64,000 nucleotides of DNA from Paenibacillus macquariensis. Lineage in GTDB: Bacteria; Bacillota; Bacilli; Paenibacillales; Paenibacillaceae. Each line of letters starts with the position of its first letter. Positions within the stretch are counted from its first letter, which is position 1. The DNA is taken from NCBI RefSeq assembly GCF_900156375.1, contig NZ_FTNK01000009.1, forward strand, positions 62,001 through 126,000, written 5' to 3'. Shown here one piece after another: positions 42,060 through 52,069 of this stretch. The translations under genes were made by a program, and so were the position numbers. Under the pieces are notes generated by a model. The model saw only the letters and a list, made by a program, of their open reading frames with translations. It was not told the origin of the DNA and made no database searches.

Positions 42060-45000
42060 ATGATAAATGTATTTAAATCCAAGAAAATTCTAACGCTGCT
42101 TCTGGCAGCTTCGCTAACTGTCCTTCCAACCCAAGCGGGCAGAGCCAATGCAGATGCCAATTCTGATGTCGCAGAGGCTTTAACGAACATTTCCGCTTCA
42201 GGGGGAGTAAGCCACTTTGATTATTTCAAACATGTATACAAGCAATTGAAAAATACTAACCATGTGTTTAAAACAGCAACTTATGAGGATATCGTTAATC
42301 TGTTTGAGAGCGAAGGAACATATGCTGTTCTGGTTGGTGGCGCGTGGAGTGAGAATACTCAAGCTGATATTGGATATATCAATGAGGTTGCGAAGGAAAA
42401 TGGGATATCTACTATTTATAACTTTGATACGAAGTTAGATGGGGAGACACTCCAAATTACAGATAGCAGTAATAAATTTGCTTACAAGTACGTTGATTTA
42501 GTCAATAAGTATTTGAAAAATTTAAATTACTCTCCTAAAGCTATTTCGGAGAACGTCAGCTATGTCAACAAGAGCGGGGTTACAGTAACGGCTCCGAAAA
42601 TTGAATCTCCGTTTCTATTGGTGTACAACAAGGATCATAAGGATGCGCAGGGAAATCTTACGCCTGTCGTTAGCTATCTCGATAAGAGCTATTCCCAGGA
42701 TGATTTCTTAACCAATGGCAAACTTGATTCTGAGAAAGTGTCAGATTACAAAGCATCGGTAAAACAGGTGCTTGGCTCGGCTCCGAGATACGATACTATT
42801 AATGAGTCTTCCTATATTAAAGCGGCATTTAATAAGAATTATGAGGGAGAGAACGCAGGTAAACCAACGATTTTCAATGAATCGGATGGCGACCTTGTCT
42901 ACGAACATGTGACCTATCACCAGCTGAAGCAAATTGTGGTCAGTGAAGGCAATTATGCTATCTTGTTCGGAGGTTCTTGGTGCCCGAATACACAAGCGGT
43001 TATTAAATATATTGACGCTTATGCGAAGAAACACAATGTTGATAAAGTCTACTTCTTCGATACGAAGCTTGACTCAGGTGTGACTGTTGCCGAGCCGAAC
43101 AATAACAGTGGCACAAGTGGCAGTGCTAACCCGCATAATAACAATGAGCTTCAGATCCGAACTACAAACCATCCCTATGCTAAGTTGTATGTGGATCTGG
43201 TCAAAACTTATTTAACGAATATCAAGACAGAGAACAATACAGCTGCCAAACCTTCATTCATCAGTTATGTGGATGAGTTAGGTAACACAATTACAGGAGA
43301 TAGACTTCAGGTTCCATATCTGTTTACGTATAACAAAGACAATAAGGATGCGGATGGAAATAATGCTCCTATCCTAGGACACGTGGAATTGATGTATTCA
43401 TGGACGAACATTCAACCAGAATATCCACAAAGCGGTTACTCGAATGGTGCGAGATACAATTTCGCCACCATTGCTCTGGATAAGATCTTTGCCAGACTAG
43501 AGGCTATACCGACTGGGCTTACAAGCCTAGCCCCAACTTCAGCTGTAAATAATGACGGCCAAATTACAGGCACGAGTCCAGCTTTGGAATACAAGCTTGT
43601 GGGAAGTGAACTGTATACATCGGTAACAGGGTCATCGATTACAGGACTTGCACCAGGTACTTATAGTGTGAGATATGCCGCTACAGCGGGATATCAAGGC
43701 CCTACTACACCAGTAGGACCTGCTGCTATTCCTTATAATCCGGGCGCAGCAGTGAATATCGTAGTACCTTCGTATGTAGGACAACAACCTGCACCAACTG
43801 GACTTGTTGGTGTAGCCCCAACTTCAGAGGCGAACGATGATGGTCAAATCACGGGGGCTAATGAAAGGTTAGAATATAGACTTATTGGAGAAGCGACATA
43901 TAAGTCTGTAACAGGTACATCTATTCAAGGCTTGGTACCAGGTTTTTATAATGTGAGATATGCTGCTACAGAAGGAAATATTGCAGGGGCAGATACAAAT
44001 GTTGAGGTCCCAGCCTATGGAGAACAAGCAGTTCCAACCGGATTAGTAGGTGTAGCACCAACCACCGCAGCTAATAATGATGGGAAAATTACAGGAACTA
44101 CTCCAAGCTTACAATACAAGCTTTCCACCGTTACTGATTATGTGTATGCAACAGAGCAAGAAACTACCGGACTGATTCCTGGCATTTATAATGTGAGATT
44201 TGCGGCTAAAGAAGGACACAATGCGAGTGAAGCGGTAGACGTAGTTGTTCCAGCATATACCGCAGAACTGGCTGAGCAAGCAGCACCGACAGGTCTAAGA
44301 GGGGTTGCACCTACCTCATCAGCCAACAATGATGGAAGAATTACAGGTACAACGGCAGCATTGGAATATAGGCTGACCACAGTTACGAAATATGTGTATG
44401 CAACAGAGCAAGAAACCCTAGGGTTAGTACCGGGCACTTATCTTGTAAGGTTCGCAGCCAAAGAGGGTTACAAGCCAAGCCCAGTAACCAACGTTATTGT
44501 TCCAGTATTTGTTCCTACTTCTAACAATAACAATCCATCAGGGGGCGGAACTGTATCAAGCGGTTCTTCATCGAATGGATCTACAACGGCAAGCACGAAG
44601 TCGGTTACGACAACGATAGGAAATATTACAACTACGGTAGCAGCGGCAACGACTACCATTGATAAGACTACAGGGGTAAGCACAGCATCCATTGCCAAAG
44701 ATGTCGTGGCAAGTTTTGTTGCTCTTGCCACAACAGCTGAAGTAGCTGGGAACAAAGCTGTCTTAGAAATTAAAGTTGAAGCCACGACACTAACCAAAAC
44801 GGCTGAGCTTAGCATACCGAGAAGCATATTTAACGAATTAGCCTCCGGTACGAATGCTGAAATTATCATCAATTATGGGAATGTCGGTACGATTACGCTC
44901 GATGCCAAATCCATTGCGAGTATAAGTGCAGCTGCTGATACGGGAGATATTACCATCAGAATTGCCAAGGTATCGTTAACCGAGGAAGGCAAGGCGGTAC

Positions 45001-45797
45001 TCGGTGACAGACCGGTATATGACTTGTCGGTTATAGCTGGTAAGAGTAATATTACTACCTTTGGCGGAGGTAGTGTTCACATCAGTGTACCGTATACACT
45101 ACAAGCAGGCGAACAACAGAACGCTGTTATTATCTATCATATTAATAGCGCTGGAACTTTAGAGAACGTACGCGGTCGATATGACGCAGCCAAGGGAACC
45201 GTTGATTTCGTAACAACACACTTTTCCCAATATATCATTGGATATAATAAAGTAACTTTTGCAGATGTTCTGGATGCTTCATGGTATAGTCGTGCAGTCG
45301 ATTTCCTCGCAGCACGCAGTATCACTTCTGGTACGGATGCCAATCATTACAATCCGAATGCAACGGTAACAAGAGGACAGTTCATCGTCTTATTATTGAA
45401 GGCTTATGGCATAGTCCCTGACGACAACGTCACGGATAACTTTACGGATGCAGGTAATACGTATTACACGAATTATTTGGCGACTGCGAAGCGTCTGAAG
45501 ATAGCAACGGGTTCTGGTGTTAATGAGTTCAATCCAGATGATCAAATCACACGTCAGGAGTTATTTACACTCTTGTACCGTGCCCTTGACGTACTGGGTG
45601 AATTGCCAACAGAGAAGACGGCAGTAACGATCTCGAGCTTCAGCGATACAGGAAAGATTGCTGGTTATGCTAAAGAAGCACTTCAAGTACTAGTAGAAAG
45701 AGGCATAGTGACAGGAACGAGCAATAAGCTCAATCCGCAAGAAGTGACTACAAGAGCCGAAGCTGCACAAGTGATTTACAATCTGCTATCAAGATAA
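42060..45797 (+). CDS. S-layer-anchored protein with two thioredoxin-like domains, four beta repeats and three SLH domains
   Basis: The protein has 1245 residues. After a signal peptide come two related thioredoxin-fold domains. The first has G-G-A-W-S-E-N-T-Q with no Cys; the second has G-G-S-W-C-P-N-T-Q with a single Cys near residue 308, both at the place of the usual W-C-x-x-C. Four repeats of about 80 residues follow (each with G-V-A-P-T-S-x-A-N-N-D-G and G-L-V-P-G-x-Y-x-V-R), then a Ser/Thr-rich spacer, a beta domain, and SLH domains at about 1070-1240 that should bind the wall. It is not a normal disulfide reductase, and could trap or bind partners. The ATG at 42060 follows GAGGTG; GTG 42051 is less likely. 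Confidence 0.85.
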   Translation: MINVFKSKKILTLLLAASLTVLPTQAGRANADANSDVAEALTNISASGGVSHFDYFKHVYKQLKNTNHVFKTATYEDIVNLFESEGTYAVLVGGAWSENTQADIGYINEVAKENGISTIYNFDTKLDGETLQITDSSNKFAYKYVDLVNKYLKNLNYSPKAISENVSYVNKSGVTVTAPKIESPFLLVYNKDHKDAQGNLTPVVSYLDKSYSQDDFLTNGKLDSEKVSDYKASVKQVLGSAPRYDTINESSYIKAAFNKNYEGENAGKPTIFNESDGDLVYEHVTYHQLKQIVVSEGNYAILFGGSWCPNTQAVIKYIDAYAKKHNVDKVYFFDTKLDSGVTVAEPNNNSGTSGSANPHNNNELQIRTTNHPYAKLYVDLVKTYLTNIKTENNTAAKPSFISYVDELGNTITGDRLQVPYLFTYNKDNKDADGNNAPILGHVELMYSWTNIQPEYPQSGYSNGARYNFATIALDKIFARLEAIPTGLTSLAPTSAVNNDGQITGTSPALEYKLVGSELYTSVTGSSITGLAPGTYSVRYAATAGYQGPTTPVGPAAIPYNPGAAVNIVVPSYVGQQPAPTGLVGVAPTSEANDDGQITGANERLEYRLIGEATYKSVTGTSIQGLVPGFYNVRYAATEGNIAGADTNVEVPAYGEQAVPTGLVGVAPTTAANNDGKITGTTPSLQYKLSTVTDYVYATEQETTGLIPGIYNVRFAAKEGHNASEAVDVVVPAYTAELAEQAAPTGLRGVAPTSSANNDGRITGTTAALEYRLTTVTKYVYATEQETLGLVPGTYLVRFAAKEGYKPSPVTNVIVPVFVPTSNNNNPSGGGTVSSGSSSNGSTTASTKSVTTTIGNITTTVAAATTTIDKTTGVSTASIAKDVVASFVALATTAEVAGNKAVLEIKVEATTLTKTAELSIPRSIFNELASGTNAEIIINYGNVGTITLDAKSIASISAAADTGDITIRIAKVSLTEEGKAVLGDRPVYDLSVIAGKSNITTFGGGSVHISVPYTLQAGEQQNAVIIYHINSAGTLENVRGRYDAAKGTVDFVTTHFSQYIIGYNKVTFADVLDASWYSRAVDFLAARSITSGTDANHYNPNATVTRGQFIVLLLKAYGIVPDDNVTDNFTDAGNTYYTNYLATAKRLKIATGSGVNEFNPDDQITRQELFTLLYRALDVLGELPTEKTAVTISSFSDTGKIAGYAKEALQVLVERGIVTGTSNKLNPQEVTTRAEAAQVIYNLLSR

Positions 45798-45817
45798 ACT
45801 TGCGGTAGCGTAGCTAT

Positions 45818-45847
45818 AATGGGTGGCCCACGGGCCACCCATTTTCT
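45818..45847 (+). terminator. Terminator after the thioredoxin-like SLH gene
   Basis: AATGGGTGGCCC pairs perfectly with GGGCCACCCATT around two bases, followed by TTC. Confidence 0.9.
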
Positions 45848-45913
45848 ATTTGCGAATTCTAAAGTAATAGATGGCTATACTTCCATACTTAGGTATGTGT
45901 TCAAAAAGGAAAA

Positions 45914-45956
45914 TAAGCACAAGCCCCAGTATCTTTAGGTCTGCGACTGGTGCTTT
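45914..45956. terminator. Decayed terminator copy next to a bceB remnant
   Basis: AAGCAC and GTGCTT form the outer stem; the core CCCAGTATCTTTAGGTCTG matches the terminator at 54328-54375, but the right arm has decayed. Confidence 0.55.
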
Positions 45957-45966
45957 CTTACTTGTG

Positions 45967-46045
45967 ATAGTGCTTCTTTAATGACTTTCTTGTAATAAAA
46001 GACGGATAGGATTCCGAAGACCCAATACCATATGATCACTCCATC
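45967..46045 (-). pseudogene. Remnant of the 3' end of a bceB-like permease gene
   Basis: About 49 of 51 bases match the end of the bceB gene at 54381: codons for [18 protein letters not shown] are all present. The stop codon is lost and similarity ends quickly upstream. It sits beside a decayed copy of the bceB terminator, in the same orientation as the intact gene 8.4 kb away. The rest of 46046-46308 holds no gene that I can support, only the leader of the response regulator gene. Confidence 0.88.
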
Positions 46046-46308
46046 TTGTAATTTATTCACGATTTGTTAAGTTCAAGATATTGATAGGGTGTTGTCTATC
46101 ATTGAATAAAGTAGCGATATTTACGATGAAATGACCTCATTGTAGAGCATTGAACGATGGGTTTATTGGAATAGCAACAAGATGCAAATGAATAGATTAT
46201 GTGTGCATCTTGAGAAGTATCCGTTATTATAAGAGGGATATAAATGACATGTGATAGATGCGCAGCACACAAGAGTAAGAATGGTATTGCACAAAGAGGG
46301 GGTAGCAT

Positions 46309-46974
46309 ATGAATATACTCATTATTGAAGACGATCCCAGCATCCAAGTGTTGCTTAAATTAAGTTTGGAAGTTGAAGGATACCAACCGAAGGCTGTAGG
46401 ATCTGTAGCTGCAGGATTGACAGAGCTTGAGTCCGGGCATACGGATATCATATTACTTGATCTCATGTTACCTGATCGTTCCGGATTCGAACTTCTTCAG
46501 ATACTTCAACGACAGTATAAGACGGTTCCAGTCATTGTCCTCACCGCTAAGAATGAAATGAATGACAAAATATTAGGATTTCAGCTTGGAGCAGATGATT
46601 ACCTAACGAAGCCTTTTGAGACACGCGAACTCATTGAACGTATTAAGGCAGTTATGCGGCGCATGAAAGTGGTCGTGTCTACCGAAGTCATTCAGATTGG
46701 ACCTATTGAGATTGACAAGCGCGAGCGTTCCTGTAAGATTGCCGGTCAACTCCTTAAAACGACGAGTAAAGAGTTTGATTTCATGTGGCTGTTATGTGCG
46801 AATCCGAAGAAGGTGTATACCCGTGAGGATCTGCTAGATCAGGTCTGGGGATACGATTATTATGGTCATACACGCTCCGTGGACATGATGGTGAATCGTC
46901 TTCGGGAGAAGATGAGACCCAATGAGCATTTGGTCGCCACCGTACATGGTTCAGGCTATAAGCTGGAGGTATAG
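46309..46974 (+). CDS. OmpR-family response regulator
   Basis: The 221-residue protein has a receiver domain (I-I-E-D-D at the start, D in I-I-L-L-D-L-M-L-P, T-A-K switch and K in L-T-K-P-F) and a winged-helix DNA-binding domain (T-S-K-E-F-D-F-M-W-L-L and Y-T-R-E-D-L-L-D-Q-V-W-G-Y). It is four bases upstream of its kinase gene. The operon continues into an ABC importer, so it probably controls that importer. Confidence 0.93.
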   Translation: MNILIIEDDPSIQVLLKLSLEVEGYQPKAVGSVAAGLTELESGHTDIILLDLMLPDRSGFELLQILQRQYKTVPVIVLTAKNEMNDKILGFQLGADDYLTKPFETRELIERIKAVMRRMKVVVSTEVIQIGPIEIDKRERSCKIAGQLLKTTSKEFDFMWLLCANPKKVYTREDLLDQVWGYDYYGHTRSVDMMVNRLREKMRPNEHLVATVHGSGYKLEV

Positions 46975-46977
46975 CGT

Positions 46978-48423
46978 ATGGGGCTACGTAATAAAATGTT
47001 TATCCAACATGCCGTTACAATCGTTATGTTGCTCACGGCGATGTATTATATTGTGAATTATACACTTGATAAGAGCATGATCGAACGTGATACCCAGACG
47101 TTAAGTCAGTATTCTGCCCTGCACCGGATTGAGGCTTTGAAGATTGTGAGTGATAAGAAAATCAACATTGAAGAATTATTCTCCGGTACGTATGCTCCTT
47201 TTATTGCCTCACATCTAGCTTCGAACAGCAACTTCCAAGTACAGTTGTTCGCATTAGATGAGACGATTGTCGGTAGTAGCAGTGATAAGGAGAATTTGCT
47301 CAAACGTAACGACATTAAGATAGCACTTTCTGGGAACACAACGACGGTCATCACCGCTGGAGAAGGCACGCAATATCTCATCTATTCTGTACCCTTCTGG
47401 TATGAAGGGAAGATGGTGGGGGGATTTCGTTATTTGTTGGACCTTCAGGAGAATATAGATACACTTCACCAGATGCGTAGATGGTTTATAGGAGCGGCTA
47501 TAGGCTGTTTGATCTTCTCACTTTTGGCCAGCTATTCCTTTTCATCATTTTTGGTGAAACCTTTGCATGTGTTACAGCAGGCACTTAAGTCAGTATCGAT
47601 CGGTGATTTCAGCAGAAAGATAGAGGTGAGCAGTCGGGACGAAGTAGGGGATTTGGCTAAGGACTTCAACCATATGTCGGATGCGCTGCAACATCACATT
47701 GAAATGCTGCATTATGAACAAGGGAAACAGAAGGCCTTTTATGATAATATCACCCATGAGTTAAAGACACCGCTCACTTCCATTATTGGGTTCTCTGATT
47801 TAATGGCAAGAATGAACCGGACAGAAGATATACAAGAGTGTAATAGTTACATCCGTAAAGAGAGTACACGCTTATTAACGATGGTTGAGGAACTCCTACA
47901 TACATCACTTAAAGGTGATGAAGCCTGGCGCATCATACTTGAACAGGCTGATTTGGGATCCATTATTACGGACAGCTTACGTATCCTTCAGCCGACACTT
48001 AAGAAATCAACGATATCTACCATGGTGAAGATCTCACCTTGTACCGTATATTTGGATCCAGAACGAACCCAGCAGGTGCTATTTAACGTGATTGATAATG
48101 CCATTAAGCATAGCGAATGTACACAGCTTCATATTGAGCTTACGGATCATGAACACTATGGTCTGGTTTGTATTGTAGATAATGGGAAGGGAATATCACA
48201 ACAGGATCAGCAGATCGTATTTCTGCCCTCGGCTGAGAAACAGGACCGCGTCATCACGAACGAATCACACGGATTAGGATTGCCTATCTGCAAGCAGTTT
48301 ATGGAACTGCAGGGCGGAAGTATCGTCATCAACAGTTCGGAGGGTCAAGGGACGGAAGTTCAGCTACGATTCCCTAAGAATTTAAAAAATGTAAGCGCTG
48401 TTACAAAAGTGATACAAATCTAA
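46978..48423 (+). CDS. Sensor histidine kinase with extracellular loop and HAMP domain
   Basis: The 481-residue protein has two membrane helices (about 10-28 and 164-186) flanking an extracellular sensor of about 135 residues, a HAMP linker, and the H-box F-Y-D-N-I-T-H-E-L-K-T-P-L-T. It then has N- and G-boxes (V-I-D-N-A-I-K-H and D-N-G-K-G-I; G-L-G-L-P-I-C). It pairs with the regulator four bases upstream. The next genes encode a membrane-anchored protein and binding proteins that could feed it the signal. Confidence 0.93.
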   Translation: MGLRNKMFIQHAVTIVMLLTAMYYIVNYTLDKSMIERDTQTLSQYSALHRIEALKIVSDKKINIEELFSGTYAPFIASHLASNSNFQVQLFALDETIVGSSSDKENLLKRNDIKIALSGNTTTVITAGEGTQYLIYSVPFWYEGKMVGGFRYLLDLQENIDTLHQMRRWFIGAAIGCLIFSLLASYSFSSFLVKPLHVLQQALKSVSIGDFSRKIEVSSRDEVGDLAKDFNHMSDALQHHIEMLHYEQGKQKAFYDNITHELKTPLTSIIGFSDLMARMNRTEDIQECNSYIRKESTRLLTMVEELLHTSLKGDEAWRIILEQADLGSIITDSLRILQPTLKKSTISTMVKISPCTVYLDPERTQQVLFNVIDNAIKHSECTQLHIELTDHEHYGLVCIVDNGKGISQQDQQIVFLPSAEKQDRVITNESHGLGLPICKQFMELQGGSIVINSSEGQGTEVQLRFPKNLKNVSAVTKVIQI

Positions 48424-48455
48424 AATTTTTCTGATATATGTGGAGGTTAAAGTAA

Positions 48456-49244
48456 ATGCCAGAGGATATGAAAGGGCTTTCATGGTTTCGCCTGATCCTG
48501 TTACAAGTCATTGTGGGTAGTCTGTTAATCGGTATTTGCTCCTACGTCTTTCGTACGCCTGTTGACGTTGTACATATTGTACCTCCTCAACAGGATAGTC
48601 TCGACCGTGTTGCAGGAGTTCCTATGCGCGTGGATATTACATATCCAGGCCTAGGGACCCTCTCCATTGAGGATCCGAAGGAACTGCTGAAATTGAAATC
48701 TTCTTTCTCCGGCCTATTATCCGCAGGTACTCAGCGTAAACAGAACCAGGTTCCGCGGTTGCTGTTGACAGGAACGATGGCCTATTTGGATCAAGAAGAT
48801 ATTCCGTTTCAGGTGGAGACCAATGCATTTCGCTTCGGTGAGAGCTTGGTCAATTCACTCAATGTGAGCGCTAATATCCGTAAGCTGCAAAGTACACTCA
48901 TCGATAAGATCCTAACTACGGGGACCATTGGATCCGCAGTGGAGAACAAGAAGAACGAAGTGTTCTCGCTTCAGCAGGGTGTACTTACGGCTCTCTCTCA
49001 ACAAGAGAGACAGGAATTAACGTCACAGATCGCGGCAGCGGCGCGCATTATCGATTTCAGCCATTTTGATGACTTGCAACAACCGCCAGACACACACTTT
49101 GTCATTCAACTTACGAGTGACTATCGAGCGAAGAAGCACTGGATTCACTTGGATCGATATGACAGTGCCTACATTGTGGTGTATGACCTTCTGGATGAGA
49201 CGAACCAAAGAGCCTATTTCAAGTTAAACGATACCTCATATTGA
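48456..49244 (+). CDS. Membrane-anchored protein of unknown function in the two-component/ABC operon
   Basis: The 262-residue protein has one N-terminal membrane helix (about 12-32) and an extracellular mixed alpha/beta region without Cys or a motif I know. Its position between the kinase gene and the first binding protein gene, with spacings of about 30 and 20 bases, suggests it is part of the same sensing/transport system. I do not recognise the family with certainty. Confidence 0.6.
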   Translation: MPEDMKGLSWFRLILLQVIVGSLLIGICSYVFRTPVDVVHIVPPQQDSLDRVAGVPMRVDITYPGLGTLSIEDPKELLKLKSSFSGLLSAGTQRKQNQVPRLLLTGTMAYLDQEDIPFQVETNAFRFGESLVNSLNVSANIRKLQSTLIDKILTTGTIGSAVENKKNEVFSLQQGVLTALSQQERQELTSQIAAAARIIDFSHFDDLQQPPDTHFVIQLTSDYRAKKHWIHLDRYDSAYIVVYDLLDETNQRAYFKLNDTSY

Positions 49245-49266
49245 AATTGAAGGGATGGTTTAATCT

Positions 49267-50304
49267 ATGGCAAGAAGTAAAAAGAGTAGTAGCTCGGCCA
49301 TCATATTGTCGGTCATAGTGATTGTATTGGTAGCGGGGTTCTTTATGTTCAAATCCGGCATATTTGGTGGTAAAGAGAAACAGAAAATCACCGTATATTC
49401 CATCTTCCAAGAGGAAGAAGCACGTAAATTGCTAGATAAATTTAAAGCTGAAACCGGTATTGATTATGATATTCTTCGCTTGCCAAGTGGTGAAGCGGTG
49501 TCTCGTGTACAGAACGAAATGTCGAATCCACAAGCAGACTTTCTGATGGGTGGACCAGCAGATTCTCACCAAGTGTTGAAGGAAGCAGGTTCACTAGAAG
49601 CTTATGTTTCTCCGAATGCTTCCGATATTCCTGACAATATGAAGGACAAAGAGGGGTTCTGGACAGGATTCTATCTTAACCCCATTGCGATTGGTATTAA
49701 TGAGGAACGTTGGAAGGATAAATATGGTACATATCCATATCCTGAGTCCTTTAAGGACTTACTCGATCCTAAATTCAAAGGCGAGATCGGTATGTCTGAT
49801 CCAGCAACATCAGGTACAGCTTATACAGCAGTAGCCTCATTAGCCCAAGTATGGGGTGATGATGAGATGTTGAACTACATGCAGCAGTTGCTACCGAACT
49901 TGAAGGAAAGACCGAAGTCTGGTATTGAACCGATTCAGAAAGCTGCCAAAGGCGAATATACCATTGGTGTGACTTTCCTAGGTGACCAGTTGAAGATCAA
50001 AAACCAAGGCAATCCGATTGTGAGTGTCGTACCAGAAGCTGCAGGTTATGAAGTTGGCGCATTATCCATTGTAAAGGGTGGCCCTAATACAGAAGCGGCA
50101 AAGAAACTGATGGATTATATGCTTACAAATGAACCAGGTGAGTTGTATACGCAATCAGCATACGCTGTATCCGTTAAAGCATCTGTACCGATTCCAGAAG
50201 GTGGTATCGATATTAAAACTACGAAATACAACGATGCCTATGATTTGTTGAAAGCTGCTTCCCAACGTAAAGAATTGCAAAGTGCATTGAAAGATTTGAA
50301 ATAA
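49267..50304 (+). CDS. ABC transporter substrate-binding protein (AfuA/FutA-like), membrane-anchored
   Basis: The 345-residue protein has a basic start and one hydrophobic helix (about 11-29) without a lipobox Cys, so it appears anchored by an uncleaved helix. The binding domain begins I-T-V-Y-S-I-F-Q-E-E-E and includes M-G-G-P-A-D, W-T-G-F-Y-L-N-P-I-A-I-G-I-N and S-D-P-A-T-S-G-T-A-Y. These are features of the group that includes ferric iron, phosphonate, phosphoglycerate and hexose-phosphate binders. I do not see the paired Tyr of ferric-binding members clearly, so an organic phosphate ligand is as likely as iron. A second copy is at the operon end. Confidence 0.8.
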   Translation: MARSKKSSSSAIILSVIVIVLVAGFFMFKSGIFGGKEKQKITVYSIFQEEEARKLLDKFKAETGIDYDILRLPSGEAVSRVQNEMSNPQADFLMGGPADSHQVLKEAGSLEAYVSPNASDIPDNMKDKEGFWTGFYLNPIAIGINEERWKDKYGTYPYPESFKDLLDPKFKGEIGMSDPATSGTAYTAVASLAQVWGDDEMLNYMQQLLPNLKERPKSGIEPIQKAAKGEYTIGVTFLGDQLKIKNQGNPIVSVVPEAAGYEVGALSIVKGGPNTEAAKKLMDYMLTNEPGELYTQSAYAVSVKASVPIPEGGIDIKTTKYNDAYDLLKAASQRKELQSALKDLK

Positions 50305-50390
50305 AAGAGCCACTGGGGTATTACGCATGGCTATGAATGGTCAGGCTAATGCCCTTTAATTGGATAGCAGAAAGGTGGGAGTCGCCCCCT

Positions 50391-52046
50391 ATGAAAGAAA
50401 AAAAAGGCATTGGGGAGTCGATCAAGAGGCTCTTCAAAGATCCATCGTCACTCGTACTTGTACTGACCAGTTTTGCATTTCTTATTCTGTTTGTCATTTA
50501 TCCGCTCATAGTTGTTGTGTTTACATCAGGCTTTGATAATTGGGCAACATTCTTTAGTAAACCACGTTATGCCAGAGCGTTATTAAATACGATAGTCAGC
50601 TCGTCGTTATCTGCACTTACAGCAACCGTGTTCGGATTCATATACGCGTATGCGATTCATTACAGTAACATCAGGGGGAAGAAATTCTTCCGATTTATTG
50701 CCTTTATTCCGTTATTAGCTCCTTCGGTCATGAGTGGATTAGCATTCCTGTTACTTTTCGGGCGCGGCGGTATGATCTCTCAATGGTTAAATACCAATTT
50801 CAATTTCGAACTTGATCTGTATGGACTTCCAGGTCTATGGATTGTTCAGACCATTTCCTACTTCCCGCTGGCCTATATGACCATAACGGGTGTGTTGCGA
50901 GCCATATCACCGAATCTGGAGATTGCAGCGCAGAATCTTGGAGCAAGAGGCTTTAAATTGTTTCGTACCATTACGCTCAAACTTGCACTTCCAGGAGTTA
51001 TTAATGCTTTCTTGCTTGTTGCGATTAACTGTTTCGCTGACTTCGGGAATCCGAAGCTGATTGGTGGTAACTATTCACTTCTAGCTGTTGAAATTTACGG
51101 GGAGATCATTAATAACGAAGCAGGACTTGCTTCTGTTATGGGGATTATCCTAGTGATTCCTGCACTGATTGTATTTTGGGTTCAAAATAAGGTTTTATCC
51201 AAAGGTTCCTATTCTACGATTACCGGTAAGCCGGTATCCGGTTTGAAACGGATCACAACATCGAAGAAGACAGATGCTTTACTCTTTACATTTAACAGCT
51301 TGATTTCACTGTTCATTATTTCGATGTTTGCGATTACGATTCTATTTGCCTTTACGAAAAACTTCGGCCGAGATAATACGTTCACACTGGATCACATTAT
51401 GAAGGTAGTATTTAGTTCATCCAGTCCAGCTGTATTGAACAGCTTAGTATTATCGTTAATCAGTGCCGTGCTGGCAGTTGCATTTGCTCTAGTTCTCGCC
51501 TATATCGTTGTTCGCAAACCTTTCCCAGGTAAAAGAATACTCGATTTCAGCGCGGTTCTACCGATAGCACTTCCAGGAACATTCGTGGGTCTTGCTCTGA
51601 TTGTTGCTTTTAGTAATGGTCCGATCGTCTTACAAGGATCTGCGGCGCTCATAGTCATTGCGATGTTACTCAAACAGATGCCTGTTGGGTATCGCGGATT
51701 GACCGCATCCTTTAAACAAGTGGATAAATCGATCGAAGAAGCAGCCAACAATCTGGGTGCGAATAGCCGTAAGACGCTGACAACGATTGTATTTCCAATG
51801 CTGCAAAAAACCGTCGTAGCGAACTTTGTCTATGCGTTTATGAAAAATATGAATACATTAAGTACAATTATTTTCTTAATCACCCCGAAATGGGTTGTTG
51901 CCGCCGTGGCGATCTTTAACTACGCCGAAACAGGAACCTACTATTGGGCAGCAGCTGTAGCTGTCGGGTTGATGGGTACAACACTAGCTACACTTGGCGT
52001 GATCAAGTTGATCTTCCGATCTAAAGTGAAAATATTTGATTTCTAA
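50391..52046 (+). CDS. ABC transporter permease with two fused membrane domains (FbpB/AfuB/PhnU-like)
   Basis: The 551-residue protein has about twelve helices in two halves. Each half has an EAA loop for the ATPase: E-I-A-A-Q-N-L-G-A-R-G in the first and E-E-A-A-N-N-L-G-A-N-S in the second. The ATG at 50391 follows AGGTGGGAG; earlier in-frame starts precede the ribosome site. It forms the channel of the importer with the next gene. Confidence 0.92.
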   Translation: MKEKKGIGESIKRLFKDPSSLVLVLTSFAFLILFVIYPLIVVVFTSGFDNWATFFSKPRYARALLNTIVSSSLSALTATVFGFIYAYAIHYSNIRGKKFFRFIAFIPLLAPSVMSGLAFLLLFGRGGMISQWLNTNFNFELDLYGLPGLWIVQTISYFPLAYMTITGVLRAISPNLEIAAQNLGARGFKLFRTITLKLALPGVINAFLLVAINCFADFGNPKLIGGNYSLLAVEIYGEIINNEAGLASVMGIILVIPALIVFWVQNKVLSKGSYSTITGKPVSGLKRITTSKKTDALLFTFNSLISLFIISMFAITILFAFTKNFGRDNTFTLDHIMKVVFSSSSPAVLNSLVLSLISAVLAVAFALVLAYIVVRKPFPGKRILDFSAVLPIALPGTFVGLALIVAFSNGPIVLQGSAALIVIAMLLKQMPVGYRGLTASFKQVDKSIEEAANNLGANSRKTLTTIVFPMLQKTVVANFVYAFMKNMNTLSTIIFLITPKWVVAAVAIFNYAETGTYYWAAAVAVGLMGTTLATLGVIKLIFRSKVKIFDF

Positions 52047-52069
52047 TGATAGAAAAAGGAGTGGGCACG

